Assembly: GCA_036186865.1 (NCBI GenBank)
Contig: AP025069.1
Location: 22,538,616-22,602,615 of the forward strand
Source: Eustoma russellianum
Taxonomy: Eukaryota > Streptophyta > Magnoliopsida > Gentianales > Gentianaceae
Direction of reading: 5' to 3'
Length of the DNA stretch: 64,000 bases
The stretch's first letter is position 1. The number at the start of each line of letters is the position of its first letter. Of the stretch, positions 31,005-44,443 are shown in pieces. Under the pieces are notes generated by a model. The model made no database searches and was not told the DNA's origin. It was given only the letters and a program-made list of their open reading frames with translations. The position numbers were made by a program, and so were the translations under genes.

Positions 31005-31861
31005 TAACAATTGGCTATTTCGATAGAGCGCCGGGACATGTTGTCTATTGGGGTGATTAATTCGTAGGTATTACGGTATAAGTCACTTGTAAAGAAAGTG
31101 CTAAAGCCATTGCATTAAGCTTTGTTCTGGAAATTTAAAATTTTGGACTTCGGACCGATTTGAAATCAGATTTGGCCTTTGATTTGGGACTTTGAATTTG
31201 GACATTGGACTTCGATTTTGGACTATGACTTCGGTTTTGGTTTTTGAACTTTGCATTGAATTAATTTTGGAACTTTGCATCATCTTGACTTTGACAACAT
31301 TTGATTGGCCATTTGAGTGGATGTTTGACTTTGATGCATGTTTGATTATAACCGGTATTATAGTAAATTTATTTACGAAAAGAAAACTCGATATTTTCCT
31401 AAATTGTTTAATTATGTATTTACACTTGTTTCTCCTTGTATAACCTCAAAGTGGGTACAAATAGGCTACTTACTAGGACGATGTTTTGTCGCTCATACTA
31501 TACTTTTTTGGTTTTTTACAGAGAATCAGAGGTACGATCTACTGTTCGTAGATGACAAGTCTGAGTGGGATACCGTTGATCCAAAGGCTATGGAGATGAT
31601 TTATTTGAGACTTTATTTTGTGGATTGGAGATTTGTTATTTTGAGGCTTAGAATTCCTGGATTATGTTTACGATTTATGTATTGGGTTTGGATATTGCCT
31701 AGACTTATATACTAATAATTTGAGAATTATTTTAATGGTTTTAATTTCATGACGATTCCGCTATATCAGTCTACGTCACTTTGCTGACGTATTGTATTTC
31801 TCTTATCAGAACATGGCGAGTAAACCGTTTTGAGTGCTAGGGCTCGAGATGAGACACTACA
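31005..31861 (+). repeat. gypsy G 5' LTR, 3' part only
   Basis: It aligns with 52835-53704 (for example the shared text GGCTATTTCGATAGAGCG against GGTTATTTCGATAGAGCG) and ends in CACTACA before the PBS. Homology stops at about 31005, while the 3' LTR extends ~1.26 kb further upstream once the solo insertion is removed, so the left part of this LTR is deleted. Confidence 0.85.
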
Positions 31862-31863
31862 GG

Positions 31864-31875
31864 TGGTATCAGAGC
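31864..31875 (+). promoter_or_regulatory. gypsy G primer-binding site (iMet tRNA)
   Basis: TGGTATCAGAGC, two bases after the LTR end, complementary to initiator tRNA-Met. Confidence 0.9.
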
Positions 31876-32127
31876 ATGGCTCTAGGTCAATGGGAGAAAC
31901 TTAGATTTAAGCTATGATGTTAGATTTAAGTGACATTTGTGGACATAAGTGACGATCTCAAATATAAGTGTTGATCATATACTTTAACAATGACCTTAGA
32001 ATAAGAAATAACTTTATACTTAAGGGATGATCGGTTGAGGGGTACTCATACCCAGGACAATATCATATATATGCGATTTCAATTAGTTGCATTATTTAAG
32101 TCTTGATCATGATCTTTTGCATGTCTC

Positions 32128-33134
32128 CTTAGACACAACCATAGAGGCCCCCAATTGTACAGCACACTATTGAATTAAAAAAATTGCAATGTTTACAGCA
32201 AGATGTTTCCATGAAGAGATCCTAACGGTAACAGAAAAAGTAATCTGAGTCAGAACCAGAGTGCCCCTTCGCAGGCACTAGTAGACGTATTGATTCAAAT
32301 CGGTCAGGTGGTTAATCGAGTTGCATTACAGCAGCAGTACAGGACCCGATATTATTATGGCAAAATGAAGCGACTGCACGTCCCTACCTTTGACTAGGGT
32401 GATGACTCGGACGACACAGAAAAATAGATAAGCAAAGTGGAGAATAACTTCGCACTAAAACGGTTGCCGGATGAGATGAAGACTATGGTGATCCGGCCAA
32501 CCCTGATTGGTGAAGCTGAGAAGTGGTGGACTACCACGGTGATGGATCTGCCACAGCCAATCATTTGGCCCTGATTCAGAGAAGAATTCAGGAAGTTCTA
32601 CATACCGACCTCAGTGACGTTGCAAAAGATAAGGGCTTTTGAGGCATTGAGATAGGGGCTGGACATGTCAGCGGCGGAGTACGCCAACCAGTTTAATGCT
32701 TTGGAGAGGTTTGTGTCGTTTATTATGGGAGATGTGCGCCTAAAGATGGTAAATTCGAGAGAGGGCTGAATGCACGCATTCGCACATGAGTGGTGAATGA
32801 TAATGCTCGGGATTTTATGGAGCTGCTGGATGCCTGTTATCAGGTAGAAAGCGAATTGCATCATTGTAATAAGGAGAACTGAGGCAAGCAACTCAGAGAC
32901 GTGACTAGTGGGAGACCTGAAAGATGGGTGAAGTTTCTAAGGATGGGACCTACAGGACAGCCGTGACCACTATAGCAGCAGCAACATCCAGAGGCAAATC
33001 GCAGACTACTATTCATACTTGCCCTCATGTAGCCGACAGCACACATGCGAGTGTTAAGGGAAGACGAGAGCATGCTTTAACTTTGGAAAGATGGGTCATC
33101 TGATTAGAGATTGCCCAAAACAGAGGAGACTGCT
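32128..33134 (+). pseudogene. gypsy G gag (degenerate)
   Basis: Retrotransposon gag text is readable around 32370-32760 (LHVPTFD, EKWW, FREEFRKFYIPTSV, SAAEYANQFNALERFV), broken by several stops. A zinc knuckle follows near 33070 (CFNFGKMGHLIRDC); its second cysteine position reads Phe, so the finger would not bind zinc properly. I could not fix the start. Confidence 0.75.
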
Positions 33135-33309
33135 GTAGAAAGCTGCCCTACAACAGAAGAGTCGACCAAGGACCAATGTCCGAGTGCATGTGATGACGGA
33201 TACAGATGTTCAATGGTCAAACGATGTGGTGACAGGTACCTTCAATTCTAAGTTTTAATGATGATATATGTCAATGTAACCCTATATTTGAACCCCTAAA
33301 CATTTTAGG

Positions 33310-34990
33310 TGCCACACTAGTGAATAAAGTTCCTACCAATGTACTATTTTATAGTGGCGCAAGCCACTCATTTGTTGCTAAAAGGTTTGTCAAGAACCTT
33401 AGGAGCTACCCTGAATGGCTAGACACCCCTTATCATGTCCCAGTAGTAGGTTAGCAGGTTATTATCTCGTATCATCGGTACACAGACTGCGAACTAGAAA
33501 TGGAGGACCTTACTTTCGATGCCGCATCTATATAGATATAGATGTGTGACTTCGACATCATATTGGGAATGGATTGATTAGCGGGATACAACACGCACAT
33601 TGACTGCCGTCAAAAGCAGGTGGTGTTTAAAGACCCCACTAAGGAAGAGTTCACTTTTTAGGGGAACACTAAACTGAAGAAGTTGCCCCAAAACATCTAG
33701 CTGATAGCAACACAGGCTCATAAAGAACTGAGGAAAGGGAATGAGGGATTTCTGGTGTATGCAATGGATGCTAAAGAATTGATACCCTATATTGACAATA
33801 TCCCAGTAGTGAATGAATTTAAGGATCTATTCGGTGATGAACTACCAGGATTTCCATCCAGTAGGGAAGTGGAGTTTGAGATCAACCTGGTACCAGAAGC
33901 TGAACCAATATCCAAAGCACCATACAGGATGGCACCAATAGAGCTGAAAGAGCAGTTATAGGAGTTGCTAGATCGGAAGTTTATAAGGCCCAGTGTTTAA
34001 CCTTGAGGAGCACCAATCCAGTTTGTGAAGAAAAAAGATGGTAGCATGAGGCTGTGCATCGACTACCGGGAGCTGAATAAGATCACGATCAAGAATGAGT
34101 ATCCTCCACCAAGGATCGACGACTTGTTTGATCAACTGAAGGTAAGAACCTTTTATTGTTCGGCAAGTCGTACATAACGTACCTAAAACTATGAACTATA
34201 CGCATCTATGTGCAAGGTGCGAAGGTGTTCACCAAAATTGTCCTCAGGTCAAGCTATCATCAACTGAGGATCAAGGCAGAGGATATTGCCAAGAAAGCAT
34301 TACACACGACATACGGGCATTGTGAGTTCTTGGTGATGCCCTATGGACTGACAAATCCCCCAGCATCATTCATAGACTTGATGAATATCGTGTTTAGTGA
34401 GCAGTTGGACAAGTTCGTAGTGATGTTCATCGATGACATTCTAGTGTATTCACCTGATGAAGAGACTCGCATTGAGCACTTGAGAGAAGTGTTGGAGATT
34501 CTGAGGAAGAGGAAGCTATATTCTAAGTTCAGCAAATATGAGTTCTGGCTAAAGAGCGTGACATTCCCAGGTCATGTGATTTCAGAAGAAGGCATTTTAA
34601 GGACCCGAAGAAGATTGAGGTGATCATTGAGTGGACCAGACCTACCAATGTTACTGAAGTGAGAAGGTTCTTAGGTCTCCAGGTACTATAGGAAATTTGT
34701 TGATGGATTCTTGACGATCGTTGTTCCACTGAGTAAGTTGACCCAAAAGAAGACTAAGTTCGAATGGACCTCTAAGTGCGAGCAGAGCTTCGCGGAACTT
34801 AAGAAGAGGTTGACCACTGCTCCTGTTCTGGCACAACCTTCCAGTACTGAAGGGTTCCAAGTGTTGGATGATGAGAGCATTTGATTATAGAGAAGACTGT
34901 GTGTGCTCAATGTTGTGGAAATAAGGAAAGAAATATTGAAGGAAGCGCACATCTCAAGATTGTCTATACGCATGGGAGCCTCTAAGACGT
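33310..34990 (+). pseudogene. gypsy G pol part 1: protease, reverse transcriptase, RNase H stub, integrase start
   Basis: Protease: the LFDSGASHSF-type site reads FYSGASHSFVA near 33350, so the catalytic Asp is Tyr. Reverse transcriptase: LPGFPSSREVEFEI and APYRMAP (33755-33961), KKKDGSMRLCIDYRELN (34030-34080), LVMPYGLTNPPASF and FIDDILVYS (34330-34450). The region 34140-34205 is scrambled. An RNase H stub (FEWTSKCEQSFAELKKRL, near 34760-34810) stops near 34860, and almost the whole RNase H is deleted. The integrase begins near 34930 with KEAHISRLSIRMG and is cut at 34990 by copia A; its frame resumes at 47668 (DMKKNYW). Confidence 0.85.
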
Positions 34991-34995
34991 ATAAA
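34991..34995. repeat. copia A target-site duplication, left
   Basis: ATAAA directly before the first TG of the copia A composite. It is repeated at 47663-47667. Confidence 0.85.
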
Positions 34996-36058
34996 TGTAG
35001 AGAAAAAGAGGTTTGAGTGATTTCAAAATACATGATTTAAACGTACATGACATATTGCATAAAACTTGCCTTATATAGTTCATATATAATGTTGTCGTAC
35101 TAACGAGCCATGAAGCTTTAAAGCTTACATCAAATGGCAAACATTTGTTGTGTTTGAACTACTTTCAGGTGCCACCATTAATGAACTAAACTAGTTCATT
35201 AAGTGAAGTACTTATTTAATTTAACTAAGTAGTTCATTAAAGGAAGTAATATTTGGAAAAGGCACAAAGGCAACAATTTGAAGAAAGGAAAGTTCTCCCT
35301 CTCCTCTCCACACTTATTACACGCCTATTTATATATATATATATTCAGATTTTGTTTGAAAAAGGCACATACACATTTATTCCAACGTACTACCGACACA
35401 TTATATATTTTATGTACGTACGTTAACGTCACACCACCATACTTAACTCATTTTTATGAGTATATTCAGGTCTTATATCATATGATATAAGTCATGGTGA
35501 TGACAAATTAAATACGACACGTTAAAAAGTTCTAAAAAGAAAATTGCCGTATCGGGCGAATACCGAAACTTTGCCAACGTGTCACGTACTTGCCATAAAT
35601 AGATGGCCAGCCCCTACACTTCAAAAATAGCCATAAATTTCGTGGCTTTCATGCTATATGCAGCCATAAAATCATTCCATGTTGGCACACACAAATCACC
35701 CCACATTAAGGCCAAATTGTGGAGATTCCAATTTCAATTTTGTCACATGGCTAGGCACCACTTTAATAAGCCTAAGTGCTGAATATTAAAGTTTAATTTA
35801 TGTATATTATGTGTAACATAATATATATAACATGTGCAAAAAGTTGGAATTTAATTAGAGAAAAATCGGGTAATCGATAAACGTCGAAAATTTGGTTTTC
35901 TACGTACACGACACATGGAACGTTTTTGGCATATCATATAACATGTATCTAGACACTTTTTACATACTTCATGCATCTCAAAGTTTTCTAGAAAATTTAA
36001 TTAAGGGCTGATTGGAATATACCATGTGTATATAATTAAATGTGCACTATTTTACAAA
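34996..36058 (+). repeat. copia A LTR1 (truncated)
   Basis: It begins TGTAGAGAAAAAG and follows LTR2 closely to the text CACTATTTTACAAA, then switches to internal sequence (GAGAAACTGATTGC) that normally precedes the 3' LTR. About 2 kb of LTR and nearly all of a coding region are missing between. Confidence 0.9.
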
Positions 36059-36059
36059 T

Positions 36060-36200
36060 AGAGAAACTGATTGCATAAATCAAGGGGGAGCGGTTTGAAA
36101 TTTGAAATTCAAAATTTGAATTTATGCATTATTGAAGGGGGAGCGATAGGATTTAAATCATGAATGTAGGTTATTTTGAAAATCATCAAAATGGGGAGAT
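36060..36200 (+). other. copia A 3' internal remnant with polypurine tracts
   Basis: Nearly identical to 44501-44640, the sequence before LTR3. It carries AAGGGGGAG-type tracts and ends in AAAATGGGGAGAT directly before LTR2. Confidence 0.85.
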
Positions 36201-36549
36201 TGTAGAGAAAAAGGGGTTTGAGTGATTTCAAAATACATGATTTAAACGTGCATGACATATTGCATAAAACTTGCCTTATATAGTTCATATATAATGTTGT
36301 CGTACTAACGAGCCATGAAGCTTTAAATCTTACATCAAATGACAAACATTTGTTGTGTTTGAACTATTTTCAGGTGCCACCATTAATGAACTAAACTAGT
36401 TCATTAAGTGAAGTACTTAGTTAATTAAACTAAGTAGTTCATTAAAGGAAGCAATATTTGGAAAAGGCACAAAGGCAGCAAGTTGAAGAATGGAAAGTTC
36501 TCACTCTCATCTCCACACTTATTACATGCCTATTTAGATAGATAGATAG

Positions 36550-36583
<34 letters not shown>

Positions 36584-39252
36584 GTATATATATATATATT
36601 CAGGTTTTTTTTGAAAAAGGCACATACACATTTATTCCAACGTACTACCGACAGGTTATATATTTTACGTACGTAAGTTAACATCACACCACCATACTTA
36701 ACTCATATTTATGAGTATATTCAGGTCTTATATCATATGATATAAGTCATGGTGATGACAAATTAAATACGACACGTCAAATAGTTCTAAACCGAAAATT
36801 GTCTTATCGTGCGAATACCGAAACTTCGCCAACGTGTCACGTACTTGCCATAAATAGATGGCCAGACCCTAAACTTCAAAAATAGCCATAAATTTTGTGG
36901 CTTTCATGCTATATGCAGACATAAAATCATTCCATGTTGGCACACACAAATCACCTCACATTAAGGCTAAATTGTGGAGATTCCAATTTCAATATCGTCA
37001 CATGGCTAGGCGCCACTTTAATCAGCCTAAGTGCTGAATATTAAAGTTTAATTTATTTATATTATGTGTAACATAATATATATAACATGTGCAAAAAGTT
37101 GGAATTTAATTAGAGAAAAATCGGGTAATCGATAAACGTCGAAAATTCGGTTTTCTACGTACACGACACATGGAACGTTTTTGGCATATCATATAACATG
37201 TATCTATACACTTTTTACATACTTCATACATCTCAAAGTGTTCTAGAAAATTCAATTAAGGGCTGATTGGAATATACCATGTGTATATAATTAAATATGC
37301 ACTATTTTACAAAGTTTGCAAAAATAAAATTCAGCACATGTATCATCCTTGTCACACGCCCAAGCCACCTTGTTGGAGCATACGTGAAGCTTTTTTGGCA
37401 TCTTGATTGGTCAAGAATGAAGCATACAAAGTTGGTGACATAAAGAAAAGAGCTACACAAGGTAACATTTCAAACTTTTGTCACATTTGTAACACATGTT
37501 GAAAATTTCAGCATGTGCATTAGAGCTGGCCGATTTTAACACTATTATGAGTCATATTTTGTGTCTTGATTAAGGTGGATCGATTGGAAGACAATTTGGA
37601 AGTATTTTGAATAAGTTATGGAATTAAAGTTGTGATATTTTGAATATCACACATGCTGAAAATTTCAGCATGTGTGGGAATGTATATTGCCAAATTTTAG
37701 GCCTCACTGATGTCTAATTTTATTCCAAAAAGTAATAAAGATGTCTTGTACTAAATGGTGATTCATTTTCAAGAAATAAATCAAAGCAAACTTGGCAACA
37801 TTTTGAAAAGAATATAAATGTGTCACATGCTGAAATTTCAGCATGTAAAGACTCTTTATGGCCGATTTTTTCATGACTTTTTGGAGAAAATTGTCTTGCT
37901 AATTTTGGGTGATAATCTTGTGAATTATGGTAATAATTTTATGATGATTTTGGCACATGTTTTAAGTGTTATTCTCACATTTGTCTAGTCATCAAATGAT
38001 GACAACATCCAACCAATCAATGAGTGCCAAGTAAGCAAGAGCTTAATGATCATCCAATGAAGAGATGCCAAGTAAGCAAAGACATGTCACAATGATGCCA
38101 TATACTCTTCCAAAGACTTAGAAGATAATTTTCAAGAAGGGAAGAGGAGCATAGGGGGGCGGCCATAATGATAAAAAGAAAGGAAGAAGAGCAAAACAAG
38201 GACAAGAACAAGTCTTACAAATCCAAAGATTAACAACGTTTTTAGCCTTCTTCTTCTACACTCTCTTTCTTTCTTCTCTCTAAAAGCCTATTGTACTTAC
38301 ATTCATATACTTGAATAGGCTTCATCTAGACCACCACATATTCTTTTCATTGTTGTAAAAGATTGATCAAGGTGTGATCAATCTTGAACTCACAAGGTGG
38401 TGGTGTTCGTGTGAATCGTATTCTCATACAAGGTTTGTAAAGGGTTGGAGTTGGTGTGTAACTCCATCAACCCTATGGTAAGGTGTTTTTGTGTTGTGTG
38501 ATTAGTGTGAACCGAGGAAGGTGTCCTCGAAGACTGGAGTAGGTTGTTTATAACTGAACAAGTATAAAATTCTTGGTGTCATTTACTTTCAGCACTTACT
38601 TTAAGTTTAGCACTGTTTATCTTTTTTTGATCACATTCGTAAAAATAGTAAACGAATTTCAAAAATTACGAAACTTTCCAGAATCATAGCCACACGTCTT
38701 AAGGTTAATTTGGCACAAGTGTCGACCCTTTTGGATAAGTATAAGTCATCCAAACGTCCAAAGTTCTGAGACTAGTGCAGTCTGATTTTCAGGCTTGCAA
38801 AGGTTGAGACTTTGATCGTATTTGACTAACTTCCCGAAAGAATATTTCAAAACTGTTTTAACTCATTTAAATAAAAATTATAAGGGGTTAGTCGTTAAAT
38901 TTTCAGAGCATTTGGAGTTACGTACAAATAGGAATTAAGTTTTCAAATCAGTCTACCGTTTCTGGCAGATTTGCGCAATCTGACCACCAACGAATTTTCA
39001 AGGGATTAGAGGTTTAATTTAAATCTGAAATTTTTAGTAGACACTCATAACATCTGAATCTAAGTTCTCTCCAAATGTCAAAATTTTGAAGACCTGTAAC
39101 TTAGTTTTCAAAACATTTTAAAACTAGTCCTGAAAACAGAAACTGTTTTCAGAAGTTGGGTTTTTGGTTTAAAACTATTTTAAAAACCACATTTTCCGCA
39201 CCCACTATTCAACCCCCTCCCCCTTTTCTAGTGGTGCCTTGCAGATCCTACA
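36201..39252 (+). repeat. copia A LTR2
   Basis: It begins TGTAGAG and ends CCTACA. U3 holds an inverted repeat (TTAATGAACTA/TAGTTCATTAA), a microsatellite at 36537-36600 and the palindrome CTTATATCATATGATATAAG (36727-36746). Further on there are three CATGCTGAAA/TTTCAGCATG palindromes (37493-37517, 37648-37676, 37825-37846). Confidence 0.92.
36537..36600. repeat. compound microsatellite in copia A LTR2
   Basis: (GATA)n followed by (TA)n, (TATG)n and (TA)n. LTR1 and LTR3 have only a simple (TA)n at the same place, so the GATA/GTAT parts arose in this copy. Confidence 0.85.
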
Positions 39253-39254
39253 AG

Positions 39255-39266
39255 TGGTATCAGAGC
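39255..39266 (+). promoter_or_regulatory. copia A primer-binding site (iMet tRNA)
   Basis: TGGTATCAGAGC two bases after the LTR2 end. Confidence 0.92.
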
Positions 39267-39307
39267 GCAGGACACTCACATCAAAAGGATCCAACGATCT
39301 AAGTGAG

Positions 39308-41240
39308 ATGACAACCACAAATTTCAAAACCGAACAAGAAGGTATGTCGAGTCAAAGGCCTCCTCTCTTTGACGGTGAGTCTTTCATTCAATGGAAGTTA
39401 AGAATGAAACTTTTTCTTATGGCAATTGATATTGATCTTTGGTCAATTATAGAAGATGGTCCATTTGTTCCATCAAAGTTATCCACTGTAGATGGAGTCA
39501 CACTAGAGGTCGTTAAGCCTAGACAAGAGTATACTAGTGAGGATAAAAGGAGACTAAGCATGAACGCTAGGGCTATGCAGTTACTTTTAAATGGACTAAA
39601 GTAAAAGTGAATCCAGTTATGTTTCAAATTGTTCTAGTGCGCAAGAAATGTGGAGAATACTTGAAATGAAACACGAAGGCACTAGTCAAGTAAAAGAGTC
39701 CAAGATCAGCATGCTTATGTCCACACTCGAGTCATTTAAATTATTGCCTAATGAATCTATCGTTGATATGGATCTTCGCTTGACTAACATTTACAACTCT
39801 CTTGAGTCTCTTGGAAAAGCCTTTACTATGCAGGAAAATGTACAAATGGTCTTGCGAAGCCTTCCATCCGAGTGGGACCCTAAAGTAACGGCAATAGAAG
39901 AAAGCAAAGAAACCAAGTCAATTAAGATGGAGGAATTAATTGGATCACTTAAGGTTTATGAGAACAAACTCACCATAAGGAAATCAGAATCATCAAAACA
40001 AGGTAAAGCTATTGCATTTAAATCAAATGAATACGTCTCTACTTCTTCTGATCACGTAGATGATAGTGATTCTGAATCGGATAACGATGACTCAATTTTA
40101 TTGGCTAAAGGCTTAAGAAAATTCATGAGAAAGTCAATTAGAAACAAAAATAAGGTCACTTCGACTAAAAGAAATAAGAACAAGACAAACGACAAAGATG
40201 TTAAATGTTATGAATGCGGTAAACTTGGACATCTATCATATGACTGCCCTAATAAGGACAAGCAAACAAATAAATACCCTGAAAAGGATCGGAACAAGAA
40301 TAGACTCGTCTCAGAACCTAAGCAAAGGAAACGAGCTCTCAAAGCCTCCACTTGGAGTGATACATCGGATTCCGAAACTGAAACAGAAGAGGAGACTGCA
40401 CAAGTATGCTTTGTGTCCAAAGCATCAAACGAGGTATCATCTAACTCTGATTCTGACTCTGAGCCTTCTTATGATGATCTTTTTAGTCAGTACTTAGAAT
40501 TGCATAAATTTACTAAGACTCTCGCAAAAGAAAAGAAGCGATTAATTGAAGACAAGAAACTGTTAGAATCTTCTAACGAAAATCTTGTCGCTCAATTAAA
40601 CGATTCAAAGGAAGAGTCATCATGCATCATTACTGCATTAAAGACAGTTATCTCATCATTGACCATGCAAAATAATGAAATGAAATCCGAGATTTCAAGT
40701 TTGAAATCAAGTAATACAGAATTAGAGAAAATGATGAAACAGTTTGATACGGGATCTAACGTGCTAGAGTGTATTATCTTATCACAAAAGCATGATAGTG
40801 ATAAAACAGGTTTAGGATACATTGAAAAAAATGAAGTATCCATTAAACCAACCAAGTTCGTAGTGTCTAAGAAAGTAGACACCCCAAAACAAAAACCGGC
40901 ATCTAAGATGACGCAAAGACCCCCTCTCCCCTCCTTGCGCCCTGCTTCTTCCTCATATCATGCGAAATACAATTTTATGCCATATAGATATGAGAAGAAA
41001 CAAGTGATGCATACACGTCATCCATTTCATTCATCTAGATCACGCACTATGCACACAAACACAAGGACATATCAAAAACGTCCTACATATAATGAGTATA
41101 AAGGAGTTCTTGGCCAAAGGCCTAAAGTGCACTTACCACATGTTTACTGCATTGCACCTTCATCTACATTCTTGCCATTTGCTAGACCGAGAAGGATCAC
41201 CCAAGTATGGGTAGCGAAAGGTACTTTTACTAAAAGGTGA
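39308..41240 (+). pseudogene. copia A gag (one frameshift)
   Basis: It starts at the ATG at 39308, which aligns with the B1 gag start. N-terminal gag domain (RPPLFDGESFIQWKLRMKLF), LRSLPSEWDPKVTAIEE, zinc knuckle CYECGKLGHLSYDC near 40210, a long helical, coiled-coil-like region (40500-40760) and GLGYIEKNE near 40815. One extra A in the run near 39600 gives a stop at 39602 and shifts the frame; after it, the frame stays open for ~530 codons. It ends at TGA 41238-41240, the same place as in B1. Large, coiled-coil gags are typical of Sireviruses. Confidence 0.9.
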
Positions 41241-41296
41241 ATAACTAACTCGTAAGGACCCAAAATTAAAAGGGTACCTAAATCATTTTTTACACA

Positions 41297-44200
41297 TTGC
41301 AGGGAACCCACACATCAAAAGATACATCAATCAAATGGTTCCTTGACAGTGGTTGCTCGAGGCACATGACGGGTGACCCAAGCCTATTCACGAAATTAAA
41401 GAAGGTCACAAAAGGCAGATCCGTGACCTTTGGAGACAATAAGGAAGGCAAGATCATCGGAAAAGGTACAATTGGAAACCCAAGCACTCTTCAAATCTCC
41501 AATGTCTTTTTGGTAAGCAACTTATCTTATAATCTTCTTAGCATTTCTTAATTCATTGAGAATGGTTTTGATGTGTGTTTTACTCACCCATATTGCAATA
41601 TAATAAATAAAAATGGAGAAACAGTCTTAAAAGGAAAACGAGAATGTAACATTTTTACGCTTTCTATGGATGATATGTTAGACGCTAAGGTTAAGTGTTT
41701 CATGTCAAATGAACCTAACGTAAATTTGTGGCATAGACGTTTAGGACATATTGGCATTTCTACACTAGAAAAACTCCAACAAAAGAACCTAATACGAGGA
41801 TTGCCTACACTTGATTTAGACAACTTTCATTTGTGTGAATCTTGTATAAAAGGCAAACAAACACGCGAGTCACTAAAACCCAAAAATGAAATAAGCACGA
41901 CTAGAGTTTTAGAATTACTACACATTGATTTGTTTGGTCCTAGTCGCACTACAAGTCTTGGTGGGCATCATTATGCTTTCGTGATTGTTGATGATTTTTC
42001 TCGTTATACTTGGACTTTGTTTCTTGCACATAAGGATGATAGTGCCATTGAGATTGCAAAACTAATAAAACAACTTGAAAATCAATATGGTGTAAATGTG
42101 AAAAAGATAAGGAGCGATAGAGGCGGTGAGTTTAAAAATAAGGACATGATTTCATTTTGCGAAGAAAAAGGAATTAAACACGAGGTTTTCCCACCTAGAA
42201 CTCCACAATTAAATGGAGTAGTAGAAAGAAAGAATAGGATATTACAAGAAATTGCTAGAACTATGTTGTGCGAAAATAAGTTGCCTAGATTTTTGTGGGC
42301 GGAAGCCGTAAACTGTGCATGCTACATAGTAAATCGCTTATCCATTAGAAAGAAAATAAATAAGACGCCTTATGAGATATTAAACGATCGCATGCCTAAA
42401 ATTGACTATTTTCGTGTGTTTGGATGCAAATGTTTTGTTTTAAATACAAAAGACAATTTAGATAAATTTGAATCTAAATTAATTGAATGCATCTTTGTTG
42501 GATATTCTGTAAATTCAAAAGCATATAGATGTTATGATCCTCTCACTAGACAAATCATAGAATCTATTCATGTGAAGTTTAATGAATTTGGTGAGATTGA
42601 TAAAGATAAAGAATATGATGATGATTTTAAATTGAAACCCGTTTCGAATGATGATGATGGCACGTTTGATATGCATGATATGCATGATACACTAGAAATA
42701 CATGATCACTTGGAAATGCATGAGAACATAGAAAATAATCAACCAAGATGGCATAGAGATCACCCACATGATCTCATTATAGGCGATATCACTCACGGAG
42801 TGCGACCACGTAGAAGAATAACTTCGGATGAATAAATCAATTTCATGCTATGATTTCCGAAATTGAACCCAAAAATGTGCATGATGCTTTGAGTGATTCT
42901 TCTTGAATTGATGCTATGCATGACGAACTTAATCAATTTGTTAGAAATGACGTATGGGATTTAGTGTCACGACCACAAGATAAGACCATAATAGGCACAA
43001 AGTGGTTGTTTAGAAACAAAATGAATGAAGAAGGAAAAGTTGTAAGAAATAAAGCTACACTTGTAGCACAAGGCTATAATCAAGAAGAAGGAATTGATTA
43101 TCATGAAACATTCGCACCCGTAGCACGTTTAGAAGCTATACGACTTTTACTTGCCATTGCTTGCATGAAAGATTTTGAACTCTATCAAATGGACGTGAAA
43201 AGTGCATTCTTAAATGGATTCATACAAGAAGAGGTATACGTAAAACAACCACCCGGTTTTGAAGATTTGAAACACCCCGATCACGTGTACAAACTAAAGA
43301 AGGCACTATACGGGCTAAAGCAAGGACCTAGAGCGTGGTATGATCGTTTTGCTACTTTCCTTTTAGAAAATGATTTTATAAAAGGTACTATAGATAGTAC
43401 ATTATTTTTGAAACAAGATAAAGCGGATTTACTTATTATTCAAATTTACGTTGATGACAATATTTTCGGCTCTACTTCTCATAAACTTAATGAAGATTTT
43501 GAAACTTGCATGAAATCCGAATTTGAAATGTCTATGGTTGGCGAATTGAACTATTTTCTTGGCTTGCAAATTAAGCAAACGAGTAAAGGTATTCACATAA
43601 GCTAAGCTAAATACGTAAATAATATGATTAAAAAGTTCAATTTTGAGAATTTAAAACCATCCCCCACCCCTATGAGTGTTACTACTAAATTAGATAAAGA
43701 TGAACATGGTAAGGATTTTGATAATGCCTTATATAGATCTATGATTGGTTCTTTGCTATATCTTACTGCTAGTAGGCCTGATATCATGTTCAGTGTATGT
43801 ATGTGTGCACGTTTTCAAAGTCAACCTAAGGTGTCTCACTTTAATGCAGTGAAAAGAATATTCCGATATATTAAGCACACACACCCCTTAGGCATTTGGT
43901 ATGATAAAGATTGTGACTTTAATTTGCATGCCTACACTGACGCTGATTATGGTGGATGTAAGATAAATAGAAAAAGCACGAGTGACACTTGCCAATTTAT
44001 AGGAAACTCCCTTATTTTATGGTTTTCCAAAAAGCAAGCAAGCGTAGCTTTATCCACTACTGAAGCTGAGTACACGGCACTTAGTCTTTGTTTCACACAA
44101 TTACTATGGATAAAACAACTACTTTCGGACTTTGGAATTACCGTAAATAAAATTCCTATATATTGTGATAGCATGAGTGCAATTAACCTATCTAAGAATC

Positions 44201-44397
44201 CCGTGTTACATTCTAACGCCAAGCATATAGAAGTACGCTATCACTTTCTTCGTGATCACGTAAATAATGGTGACATTGTCATAGATCACGTACGCACAGA
44301 AGCACAAGTAGCGGATATCTTCACTAAAGCCTTAAACCAAGCCACGTACGAAAATCTTCGTTCTAAATTAGGCATGATTTCTGCTGATTTGATTTGA
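41297..44397 (+). pseudogene. copia A pol: protease, integrase, reverse transcriptase, RNase H (broken)
   Basis: Protease WFLDSGCSRHMTG near 41340; integrase zinc region LWHRRLGHIG and CESCIKGKQ (41730-41860), catalytic text HIDLFGPSR (41925), SDRGGEFKN (42115) and LNGVVERKN (42215); reverse transcriptase MDVKSAFLNGF (43190) and YVDD (43450); RNase H STTEAEYTALS (44055), YCDSMSAINLS (44165), AQVADIFTKALNQ (44305). Breaks: TAA near 41550, frameshift near 42838, TGA near 42905 (from a Trp codon) and TAA near 43603. Catalytic residues seem kept. Pol is in another frame than gag, as in B1. Confidence 0.9.
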
Positions 44398-44443
44398 TTC
44401 TCTTTCCATATTTACGTGCATATTTTGAATGACTTTCCACAAT

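Noticed and set aside
41237..41302. Intron at the copia A gag-pol junction
   Set aside because: The GT and AG ends look plausible, but the 66-nt removal leaves gag in the wrong frame for the protease.
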